DNA from: Patellaria atrata CBS 101060
Taxonomy: Eukaryota; Ascomycota; Dothideomycetes; Patellariales; Patellariaceae
Direction of reading: 5' to 3'
Assembly (NCBI GenBank): GCA_010093705.1
Contig: MU006089.1
Coordinates: forward strand, 1,366,455 to 1,430,454
DNA length: 64,000 nucleotides
The position numbers and the translations under genes are program-made. Numbering within the stretch: the stretch's first letter is position 1; each line of letters begins with the position of its first letter. The notes below the pieces were generated by a model. That model did not search any database, was not told where the DNA came from, and saw only the letters and a program-made list of their open reading frames with translations. Shown piece by piece: positions 9,972 to 19,621 of the stretch.

Positions 9972-11492
9972 ATGCTCTCCGATCCGGCCGTGGACCACCT
10001 CGGTCTTCAGGAGGCTCACATCATGCCGCAGCCGTGCGTCGCCGGGGCCTGTGACAGCTGCCATCGGGTGAAGGCGCGCTGTATTCGCGGCCCGAGCAAC
10101 CCAGGCCGTTGCACCCGCTGTATCCGTCTCGGCCACGTGTGCGACATTCTTCGAAATGTCCTGCGACGAGGCCGCCGCTCACACTCGAGCTCACGCGGAC
10201 TGGTGTGGGTCAATCAGACGCGGCTATATAGGACTCAGGCCCCCAAGTCCGGCAAACAACAGGAACGCTACCTGTCCCCTACCCGCTCTATAGAGTCTGA
10301 CCACCGCGAGCTGGTCGTCTTCCAGTCGGTCTCGCCTCCTTCACCCTCCTCGCTGCTCGAGAGCCATCTTAGTGGACAATGTCGCCTCTCAGACGAAGCC
10401 CTCTTCCAGTCCATGCGTAGCATCGACCACTTCCTAAGCTACTTCGTACTCGGGCCTAGCTTTTCCACTAACTTCCAATCCTTAGTGGAAATCGGCTTAT
10501 CTGAATACAGGGAACTCGTTCGGGAAGGCTGCTTGGCCTGTGCGGGAGCCGTATTTCATGCTCGAAGTAAGAAATCCGGCTTCGATAACATCAACTTTGA
10601 ACGGAGCGCCGTTGGCCTCCGCAAACTGCGCCGCGGAAATGTGACCAAAAGAGACACTGGGGCATTTTTAGCCCTGGGATTGACCTTAGCGACGTTCGAC
10701 CTCATCACATCCGGCACCTCAGCGCACATGATCACCAGATTTACCTTGTCGCTCATAAACCTGTCGCATCCCTCTATCTGGATGGACCCTTGTATGCAGT
10801 CGGAGCCCCTATGCCTTATCTTTATGGACACAGTCGAGTGCCTGTTACGGCGACAGATTCCGGTCATCAGATATAGAGTCCGAGACCCGTATCTCGTCGA
10901 TCGGTTGATCGGTCTCTGCTCGCCCTTGCTGCCCATCATGTACGATGTTTGCTGGCTTGCTTACGAATCTAGATCCAGAAGTTCACTACTGCAGCAATTG
11001 AGTCCTAACTTATTTGATGATCTGAACGAGCTCGTGGCGTCCTGGCGTCCCCGACCATCGCCGGACTTGTTGAGCAAATTCTCGTCCCAGGAAGTAACTT
11101 GCATGCTAACCCAGGCGCGCGTCTTAAGGATGGCCGTCTCCCTGGTGCTACATCGACTGAAATATCCATTCGGGGTAGAGGACCGAATGGCTACTCGACT
11201 CTCAACTGACATCCTCTCCGAGTGCGCCATCTGTTCCAGCATAGTAGGAGAGGCGGACAAGCTCCCGCAGACATTATTCCCCTGGATGATGGCTGCGATC
11301 GAGGTCACGTCACCGGAGAAGAGATTGATGCTTCTGGGAATGGAGCTTCCGAAGAGCCGAGAGATTTTGAGCGTGCCGACGGCAAAGATGAAGGAAAGCA
11401 TTCGCTTTGTGTGGGATATTAGAGATGCTGGGTATGCCACCTCCCTATTCGATATCCTCGAACAGGCGCCCATCTACGTCGTCCCACTTTAG
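9972..11492 (+). CDS. Zn2Cys6 transcription factor
   Basis: A single open exon of 506 residues. The N-terminal binuclear zinc cluster has Cys at 27, 30, 37, 47, 50 and 57, giving C-X2-C-X6-C-X9-C-X2-C-X6-C, with the basic stretch HRVKAR between the second and third Cys. A basic linker (LRRGRRSHSSSRG) follows. The rest is mostly helical, with no clear second domain that I can name. Such proteins bind paired CGG triplets in promoters. Two CGG-N4-CGG blocks lie upstream of the neighbouring tyrosinase gene, so local control of the tyrosinase and dioxygenase is a fair hypothesis but unproved. A second ATG at 10023 would drop 17 residues and keep the zinc cluster; the first ATG is chosen as the longest. 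Confidence 0.85.
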   Translation: MLSDPAVDHLGLQEAHIMPQPCVAGACDSCHRVKARCIRGPSNPGRCTRCIRLGHVCDILRNVLRRGRRSHSSSRGLVWVNQTRLYRTQAPKSGKQQERYLSPTRSIESDHRELVVFQSVSPPSPSSLLESHLSGQCRLSDEALFQSMRSIDHFLSYFVLGPSFSTNFQSLVEIGLSEYRELVREGCLACAGAVFHARSKKSGFDNINFERSAVGLRKLRRGNVTKRDTGAFLALGLTLATFDLITSGTSAHMITRFTLSLINLSHPSIWMDPCMQSEPLCLIFMDTVECLLRRQIPVIRYRVRDPYLVDRLIGLCSPLLPIMYDVCWLAYESRSRSSLLQQLSPNLFDDLNELVASWRPRPSPDLLSKFSSQEVTCMLTQARVLRMAVSLVLHRLKYPFGVEDRMATRLSTDILSECAICSSIVGEADKLPQTLFPWMMAAIEVTSPEKRLMLLGMELPKSREILSVPTAKMKESIRFVWDIRDAGYATSLFDILEQAPIYVVPL

Positions 11493-12439
11493 GCAAGTAG
11501 TATGAACAGGGAGCGGCCGCATCTAGTATGACAGAAGTTGGAAGCGAGCAAATCCAGTTCGGTCACCTTCGCTGGAGAAGAACGTGACTGAACGTAGAGT
11601 AAGAAAGCTCTTAACTGGTCTAACCCCGTCTAAACCAGGAAGGAGGCTTACTCTCATGCAAGTTCGACGAATTGATCGCTGGCTCTTCACTTCCGCATCG
11701 AAAAAAGTTTTAAATACAGAAATAGCGTTTCGCTGCATTCTGACATCAACCAAGAGAACAAAGGGTAAACCCCTGACGACCCTTATGAGATTTAGCATCC
11801 TCGGCATGCTGTTAAACCTGTTGTATTATAATTAATAGTAAAATGTAGTAGATTACAAAGCAGTGCTCTGCAATCTTTCCCCTCTTTACAAACCTGCAAA
11901 GTTTGTGTATCTCATCTCTCAATCATCTTGTTCAAAACGACCCAGCTCTCGCTTTATTGAGCAACCTCAGTTGGTATTGGCTGTTTTTTAAACACGTTGT
12001 GGAGGTAAAGGACAGCGAGTTGACTTTAGCTATATGCACAGCTTCGACGGTGATGACGACGGTATCGACGAGGTGGATTACCTTATTATTAACATTAATC
12101 TCTCGGGAATAGGAATTATCAGGCTAATATGAGGACCCGAGAAGCTATAGAATCTGTGCGATTCAATAAATAGAATCCTGATTCTCAAATTAGACTCCCC
12201 ATCATAGAATCATACGTCCAAAGTATATATTCTATAGACTAGGGACGAAGCCTAAGTCAATTAATCCCTATCAGATTTTCCCGCCGCAAGTCTAGTAGTG
12301 GTCGTCATCAAAATCTGGGTTCGGAGTCCTCATTCTTGGGGTTTCTCTTCGAAACCTCTTCCGCCTTATCGCATCTTGACATCTCGGGCATGCTTTCATC
12401 TTACAGCCGGGGCACTGCTGTAGATAAGGCCAAACCTCA
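11493..12439. other. Intergenic, no gene seen
   Basis: No supported gene. AT-rich around 11820-12240. Short frames on both strands lack family features. The right end merges into a GH43 relic, whose upstream limit I cannot fix. Confidence 0.4.
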
Positions 12440-12715
12440 TAGCACCATTAAAACCCTCTCACAGCCCACCAACTCCTGGGGAGAAAGTCGGGTTCCTAGT
12501 CATGGAAGGCCCTATGGGCTTGCACCACGGCAACAAGACGTGGATTGTTTACTCCGCGAGTTACTGCGGAACGGCCAGCTATGCTTTAGCCCTTTTGAGC
12601 TATGACGGTAGAGGTGACCCAACACTATCCGGCTCATGGACGAAGTCTTCCAAACCGGTATTTAAGTCAGAAAACGGGAACTACGAAGAGCCTGGGGCTC
12701 TTGTACGACCGTAGT
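12440..12715 (+). pseudogene. GH43 glycosidase fragment (plus strand)
   Basis: A dead piece of a GH43 arabinan/xylan-degrading enzyme gene. It reads EKVGFLVMEGPMGLHH, then NKTWIVYSASYCGTASYALA, then GSWTKSSKPVFKSENGNY. This corresponds to the segment NEGPAALYHSNKTFIAYSA to SSANGNYGTG of the whole GH43 gene at 13820, including the Glu of EGP that serves as general acid. Both ends of the gene are missing: just before it the frame shifts, and after NGNYEEPG it stops at 12712-12714. It looks like a truncated duplicate or relative of the intact downstream gene. Confidence 0.7.
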
Positions 12716-13033
12716 CGGATAGAGGTCTTACCGTCGGGCACGGGGATGGCAAAGTCTGGACCCGGGTTCCGTCGGATTTTCAATACAGCTTCTACACACG
12801 CGCGTCCGCCGAGTTTGGGTCGTTAAGTGGGTTGCCTCTGATATCGCGGTATCCTCGGTCGTGATAAACTATGGCGTCGCTCTGACCGTCCTCGGATACA
12901 GTAAAGGAGTTGTGGCCAGGACCCCACTGGTTAGTCTTTGCGTTGCTGACGAAGATGGGACTCCGGGACTTTCTTCAAGACGCGGCGTTCATGAGGTTTG
13001 AGGACGCGGAGGTGGTTACTATGCCTACGCAAT
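12716..13033 (-). pseudogene. Second GH43-type fragment, opposite strand
   Basis: On the minus strand this reads YCVGIVTTSASSNLMNAAS, then a TGA where Trp is expected, then RKSRSPIFVSNAKTNQWGPG, HNSFTVSEDGQSDAIVYHD, RGYRDIRGNPLNDPNSADAR, then further stops at the expected Gln and Trp of the QKLYW motif, and after a frame change PDFAIPVPDGK. This is the C-terminal half of a GH43 enzyme of a different subfamily from the plus-strand fragment beside it (QWGPGHNSF and LVYHxRxY motif type). The three stops are each explained by C-to-T change before A on one strand (TGG to TGA twice, CAG to TAG once). The N-terminal half is absent; the region beyond 13033 is AT-rich. Confidence 0.65.
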
Positions 13034-13819
13034 AATTGGACTATTTTCTTATTGACCACTACTATCCTATAATATTAGGACTAACTATCTAAATCTAATC
13101 TAAAAATCTCTATTTGAAATTTTAAGTTAATATCTCTTACAATTAAAAGGTTATTAAGGTTTTTCTTTTCTTAAGATACCTAGAAAAAGCGTGCACGGAC
13201 TGTCCAAGACTTCTATTTTCTACACTTATTTACCGTAGTTCCTTCGAGTAGTTCCTCCTCTCTGCAACTATATTTCTTTATAACTCAACGACAACATAGG
13301 TTTGTATGCTGATCACAATGTTATATTTTCCTACCAAAGACATAGATTTTCTAAAGCGGTTTTCTACTACGTTGTCGCAGAGTGTTCTTTTAGGGAAAAA
13401 CTGCGTTACTTGGTCCACCAATCATCGGGAACTGTATCGCACAATTATTGGAGGTTTTTCAAGACTTCAATCTACGCATCTCATCTCAATTGGCCAGGAT
13501 CCCAGCTGTAGCCTAGACAATGGGCCGAAGGGCAACTCCGCTGGCTTGAATCTGGCGGACTTTCATAATCCGGTCAGTGTTATATAGTTCTATGGAAGAA
13601 TTCTCTGAACCTGAATACTGACATTGTCTAGACGAGTCGTAAATTGAATAGACTGGGAATGGATATTCATATTATTGCGATGATGGCATATTCATTTCCC
13701 CAAAGCAGGGTGCCTCCAGTTTCCCAATCGTTATTCTTATCAAGTATATATGGAGCCTCCAGTTCTAAAACTCCTGGTGTCATCATTGAATCGAGAAGTC
13801 AACATCGTAAATTGTGGCC
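13034..13819. other. AT-rich intergenic region
   Basis: Strongly AT-rich at about 13030-13200, where the missing half of the minus-strand GH43 relic would lie. It may be that half, mutated beyond recognition. The right end is the promoter of the intact GH43 gene. No other gene seen. Confidence 0.4.
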
Positions 13820-14842
13820 ATGTTCCTTTCAAGATACTTCCTCATCCTAGGGTCGCTCCTCACGCTCTCCCTGGGCGCAACATTTACAAACCCCCTGAAA
13901 AATCCCAATGGAAGCGATCCCTTCATTGTCTGGGATGGCAATTACTACTACCTCCTAACCACTACGTGGAACAATGTCCAGATGACCAGGGCTAGGACGA
14001 TCAATGGTCTGAAAACCGGCGAGACAAAGGTTATTTATTCGGATTCCACGAGCAGCAGGTGTTGCAACGTATGGGCTCCGGAGGTACATTATTTTGGTGA
14101 TCGATGGTACATATATTATACGGCCGGCAACAACAAAGACTTGAACGGCCAGCGCGTGCATGCACTTCGTGGTGGCGCTACTCCCTGGGATGCTTATACG
14201 TACGTACGACAGGTAACTCCTGATTGGGGTATCGATGCATCAACTCTTCGGCTTCCACAAGGCAATTATCTCGTTTGGTCCTGCTTCTCACCCGCCGGTC
14301 TCCAATCTCTCTGCGCGGCTATGTTGAATAATGACTTTGTGTCCATCGGAGCCTCCCGTGTCATCTCCGAGCCTACATTGGCCTGGGAGCGTGTGCGCAA
14401 TCCCGTTAATGAAGGCCCAGCAGCCTTATACCATAGTAACAAGACATTCATTGCATATAGCGCTAGTGACTGCTGGAGTTCGAGCTACCAACTTGGGCTA
14501 TTAACGTGGAATGGTGGGGATCCGTTACAAAAGTCTTCGTGGTCTAAGTCTGGTCCACACTTCTCCAGTGCAAATGGCAATTACGGCACAGGACACAACG
14601 GGTACATGTTCTCAATATTACAAGGGGTGCAGTAAATACTGACAATCTTCTTTAGGTTCTTCGTGTCCCCAGATGAGACACAAATTTGGAATGTATACCA
14701 TGCCACTGCCGATCGCAACGGCCAGTGCGGTGGTCAACGTTACACAATGGTCAAACAAGTTAATTGGAACAACGACGGCACCCCAAATTTCGGCGTTGCT
14801 GAGCGTCTGGGAACAACGCTTCAGGGCCCTAGTGGGGAATAG
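13820..14842 (+). CDS. Secreted GH43 glycosidase (probable alpha-L-arabinofuranosidase or xylosidase)
   Basis: Exons 13820-14601 and 14656-14842 (969 bases, 322 residues). It has a signal peptide (MFLSRYFLILGSLLTLSLGA) and then the five-bladed propeller of GH43. Candidate catalytic residues: Asp33 in NGSDPFIVW (general base), Asp139 in GIDASTL (pKa modulator) and Glu198 in VNEGPAAL (general acid). The second exon carries FFVSPDETQIWNVYHA and GGQRYTMVKQVNWN, completing the fold, and ends PSGE. The intron is 54 bases and joins in phase. A GTG lies six bases before the ATG, but the ATG at 13820 gives the better signal peptide and is the normal start. Substrate within GH43 (arabinoxylan side chains or arabinan) cannot be fixed by eye. 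Two dead GH43 fragments lie just upstream. Confidence 0.88.
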
Positions 14843-16929
14843 GTATTCTATCATAGTTATCGGAAGTTTGACAGCTTTTATCCTTGAATGCTAACACACA
14901 TTTATAAATGTGTCGAAAAAGACGAATGATATTACATACCCTGTGCTAGAGCTTCATCGATAAAGGTCTTTCTATCATCTTAAAGTCAGAAAGTCCCCTC
15001 TAGAGATGTAGCACCACCAAGTAAGATATCCGAACTTTGAGGCCGAATGCGTTATTGCCTCTTAACTGCCGCAATACTTACATTACTTCACGCAGCAACC
15101 AGCTATCTTTAGTACACTTACTTTTCCTGATTTTTTGACGGACGTTCAGCAAGGACGAAAATTATGGCTTAGAAGTCACAGGAAGGACGGCAAACATAAG
15201 AAAATGTACCGTCTCCGCAGTATAGCTGCTACCAGAATACACCCTAAATAACGATGGTTTTAGACTTAAATGATTCTAGTAAGAGGAAGTGGCGAGCTGA
15301 ACGCTGGTTTCTTCTTCCAACTTAGAAATATTTACCTGTCTATGGGTATCGTTCTAACTTTTGAGACCTCTATGCCCTTAGAGACGCTCGAATATTGGTA
15401 GAACGGTGGTATAGAGGTTCAGGTACGTTAATGACAATGCTATAGCTGGAGAAAACTTATCTATACCCGGGTGGAAGTGCTGTGACTCGATTTAGTAGAG
15501 TACGCAAATCTTCGACCCTCCGTATAATCCAGCTGATGACGCGTAGATTTCTGAGTTTTCATATTCTCGTATTCCTATGTGTTATCTACCGGCGATGTTC
15601 TATTGAAAAAGAGGAAACTAAATTCATAGATAGTACGTTTGCCAGGGTTGGCTCGAAAAGGAGATCAGATCTAAGACTAAAGTTCTTAGCAGTTGTACTT
15701 GTCACGTTCGTGAGTTCAAACCTTTCCCAAATTCAAACATGCCCAACCTGATGCAAGAATAGGTTCACTTTATCTCATTTATTGTGCTTAGGTATATGAC
15801 GTTGAACTGGGGTATTGAATTAAACGTCTGGACTGTCCATCCAGCAAGGTATACAAAATCTGTTCAGGTCAGCGCGAGCATCCATTAAAATTGCCCTAGG
15901 CACATTTTCGGTTCAAGGTCTCTCAACCAAACTATAAACATTCAACAACTAGTATACATGCTAACAATTTCATTTGTCAAGGTTGTAATTCCCTCTTGGT
16001 TTTGGCATATTTTCGTCCCCTCAATACGATTAATGTCGTAGACGATTTCTTTATCTTAATCTTGTCGATCCCCTAGATTCAGAAGCTGGTATAGCTGAAC
16101 ACGAAGATGGAGATTTTATTCATTTTCACCACAGGTCTTTTATATCATCTCTGATTATCTCGGTTCTTCCCGAAATTTCTACAATAGCCAAACTCCCATT
16201 TTCCATTTCTCATCTGTACCCAAATGTTAGTTGTTTTCAAATCAAACCCCCGAAAGAGCTTACGAACTCCGCCAAGTCGCACCTCTTGCGTCGCATTTAT
16301 GGCCAATATCGCGTATCAGTTAAACCTTCTAAGTAACACGCTGAACTTTTAGTATTACGTAGGTGCGTCGGGCTGGGACAAATAATTTCCGACTGTATAC
16401 CATATTTTCTGGCCTTTGACTTCAAACGCTACCGCATGACTATTAGGGTAGGTTTTAACCCATTTCTTTTGGTTGTGATAGTTACAAGAAAGAGCAAAAC
16501 GCTACGACAAATATCCACATATCAGGTTCTACTCCCTGCAGTAGTCCTGCAGTAGCGTCGTGGATCAAAGATAAGAAAATACGGTGCTTGCTGACACCCC
16601 TGTAGCTAACTTTTCTGACACCCCTGTATCCCAATCTCTTACTATTATGCGTTTTTCTTACGAGGAATCCATAGAGTAAGAGAACGAGCATTACGTTATA
16701 TCTTCTTACGAGTTGTGAGCAAATACATCTTATAGTGAGCAAACTATGCGTGTAATATACTGGATTTCGCGTGCATTCGTGCTGGCCAGCATTCTTCAAA
16801 ATAGGTCTCAATCCAATTAAGTACAGGCCCACTTGTTTTATTTTTTTTATGCCTCTATAGTTCATCTTCGTTTATATTGGGCGCTTGTCGTGTGTGTGAC
16901 ACATCTAAGTTGTTTTACATCGCATCAAA
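14843..16929. other. Long intergenic region between GH43 and MFS genes
   Basis: About 2.1 kb without a supported gene. An open frame at 15482-15751 (plus) is GTG-initiated and featureless. An ATG-initiated minus frame at 16482-16865 has no family motif. A pair of short direct repeats at 16591-16628 is listed separately. The region may be a boundary between the plant-wall enzymes and the secondary-metabolite cluster. Confidence 0.4.
16591..16628. repeat. Two copies of CTGACACCCCTGTA, 24 bases apart
   Basis: The 14-base word occurs at 16591-16604 and 16615-16628. Just before it CCTGCAGTAG is also doubled (16534-16543 and 16546-16555). Paired words like these are seen in the terminal regions of some fungal DNA transposons, but no partner end or transposase is visible here. 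Confidence 0.4.
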
Positions 16930-18992
16930 ATGTGCTCTGGTCCAAGTCGTCAAACTGGGTACGATGCCTCAGGACCGGTTCGGCAGGAATCAGGCATAGG
17001 CGTTACTCATGAAACGAAAGAAACCGTTGCGGAGCATTCCCCTTCTATGTCAGGGCCGGACGAGCGCTTAGACACTATTGGTGACTATCCAAGTGGCGTC
17101 TTGCTGATATTCATTGGCGTAGCCCTTTTGATGAGCGTGTTTTTGGTATGTTTCCTCTCCAGACATGTGATTGAGCTTATTGTACCGCTCACACTCGAAG
17201 GTCGCTTTAGATATGGTTTGTACAAATCTGATGTGGTTAATAAGATCCTAATTTCAGGAAGACTATTGTAGCAACTGCTATACCGAGGATAACAGACGAA
17301 TTCAAATCCATCGATGAGGTTGGATGGTATGGCTCAGCGTTCTTTCTAACTCTGGCTGCATTTCAGTCGACCTGGGGCAAACTATATCGATATTGCAATT
17401 TGAAGTTCTCTTTTCTTATTGCAGGATTGATATTCGAACTAGGTAGCTTGATGTGCGGTAAGCTCCCCGAGATTTCCATTCATCTAGCGGTACTGTAACA
17501 ATATAGGGATCGCAAAAAGCAGTACCACCCTAGTCGCTGGACGTGCAATTACCGGCTTCGGTGCGGCCGGATTATTCGGCGGTAGCTATACAATTATAGC
17601 CTTCATTGCTTCGCCGGAGAAAAGGCCTGCGTATACCGGCTTGGTTGGCACAGCATACGCTATTGCGAGCGTAGCAGGGCCCCTTCTAGGCGGCGTTTTT
17701 ACGGATACAATCAGCTGGCGATGGTGGTACTGTACAGTTCCAAACTCCTTAAAAAAATTACATTAGCTCATTCAGGAATAAGCTTTCTTATAAACCTACC
17801 GATTGGAGGTGTAGCCCTTGGTTTAATCCTACTATTGTTCAAACCTCCAACCTCAGCAAGGCCCACTGAAGCGCCTCTTAGGGAGATTATTTTGCAACTG
17901 GACCTCCCAGGGACTATTATCGTTCTTGCTTGCCTCTTATGCTTTCTCCTCGCTACACAATGGTCGGGCGTAACACGCACCTGGGATTCTCCTAATGTAA
18001 TTGCAGTCTGGGTTTCATTCGCCGGGTTACTGCTCGCTTTCATCTTAATCCAAATCCGGCAGCAAGAAAGGGCCGCCCTCATACCACGTATTTTGAGGCA
18101 AAGGGCTCTTGCTGGTGTATGTGCTTTTGCATTTTTGTACGATCTTGAACACCTTCTACTGAACGTGTATTGACCAACTACTAGTCAAAACGGCACAAAT
18201 TTCCTCGTCACTTATTATCTCCCCATCTATTTTCAAGTTATTATGGGCGCTACTGCAGCTCAAAGTGGAATCTACAATTTCCCTCTCATTGTGGGATCTT
18301 GTGAGTCTTCTGCATCTTTTCCATCCGCATGCTTTCCGCTCAAACTAACCCCACGCTGAAGGCGTATGCGCTGCTCTTTCCGGCATCTTAATCGTCCGTA
18401 TAGGCTATTATACCCCATTCATGGCGTTCGGCAGCGCTCTCTTCCTGGTAGGCGCAGGTCTACTATATACTCTGGATATTAACACTCCACTGAAGTATTC
18501 TATCGGTTATCAGGTGATTCTCGGTGTGGGCCAAGGGATTGGTATTCAGATGGCGGTGATTACCGCTCAGGCATACTCCCGCGTCCAGGACCTCTCAGCA
18601 TCAACAGCCATTGTACTGTGTAAGTTTTGATTCCCGATCTGTAGTGCAGCTTACAGACCGCTGACGGTATGTCCACAGTTTTTCAGATGATGGGTGGCAC
18701 AGTGTGTGTTTCCATGGGCCAGTCGACGTTTAGTAACCGATTGGTAAAGGATCTCGCCAGCAGGGCGCCATGGATCAATGCAGAAAGTGTGTTGGGGACA
18801 GGAACGACAGAGTTGAGGACGGCTTTTCCGGCTGGTGATGTCAGGTTGATCCTTGAGAGCTATATGTTTGGGTTAAGAGATACATTTGCGCTAAGTGCTG
18901 CCCTCACCGGATGTTCATTTGTAGCGAGTTGGGTTGCGCCAATTAGGAGTATCAAGAGCCTAGGCGAAGCTGATACCAGTATAAGCGTATAA
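16930..18992 (+). CDS. MFS efflux transporter, 14-helix DHA2 type
   Basis: Exons 16930-17145, 17201-17215, 17262-17457, 17507-17726, 17783-18136, 18185-18300, 18362-18619 and 18679-18992 (1,689 bases, 562 residues). A plasma-membrane drug/proton antiporter of the kind found in fungal metabolite and toxin clusters. Visible motifs: [19 protein letters not shown] (motif D1 of helix 1, completed only by the 15-base second exon), [35 protein letters not shown] (motif C and the following loop), [11 protein letters not shown], and YYLPIYFQ. A hydrophilic N-terminus of about 55 residues precedes helix 1. All eight exons join in phase. The 15-base exon (17201-17215, VALDM) is inferred from phase and the motif. 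It lies at the left edge of the PKS cluster and could export its product. Confidence 0.87.
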
Positions 18993-19621
18993 CTCAACCT
19001 TAGAAATAAAAACATGAGATTGTAATGGTTTACGATGGGGTTAGAAACTCTGTTACTGTAATACATGGAGCACTTTCCAAAGGATAGTCCCCTGTACGGA
19101 GGTATCCAGAGCTTGATTGCTTCAGGAGTGCGAGTGGGTTGCTTGATTTTCTCGTGTAACCGGAGAAATGATTAAAAGTGGCCAGTCAAGGGTGATCTCT
19201 CTGGCGTTGCTACTCCTCAGTGTAAATTTCAGAAAAGCTAGACCACAGTGTAACCTACAAAGGAGACAAAATAATCACTTTACCGAAAGAAGCCCCACCA
19301 AGGTCCGTAAGACAAGGCCGGTAGGTTTCGTGTAGGTCACCAAATTCTAAGACGAGAAAAGTAGAAATAGAAAATGAGCCGTAGAAACACTTGAGCTGAC
19401 GGTAGTACCATGCGCGAACCCTGACTGTCTTCGTAACCCCACAATGTGTTAGAATCACCTATTATACCAGAAATTCATTCATACCATTCCGCATTGGTAG
19501 TAAGCCCTCAGACACGGTTTTCGAATAGCCCGATTTTGCTACACAAAATACACAGGAGAGTAGACGACTGCCGTCAACTTTATTTTGAGCGAAGATAATT
19601 TGACAGAGTTCAAAAATGTTG
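18993..19621. other. Intergenic between convergent MFS and P450 genes
   Basis: Holds the 3' ends of two convergent genes. No gene, repeat or RNA recognised. Confidence 0.45.

Noticed and set aside
15482-15751. Plus-strand open frame of about 89 residues
   Set aside because: It begins at GTG and has no motif or splice context.
16482-16865. Minus-strand ATG frame of 127 residues before the MFS gene
   Set aside because: No recognisable domain; it spans the short direct repeats and looks like non-coding sequence.
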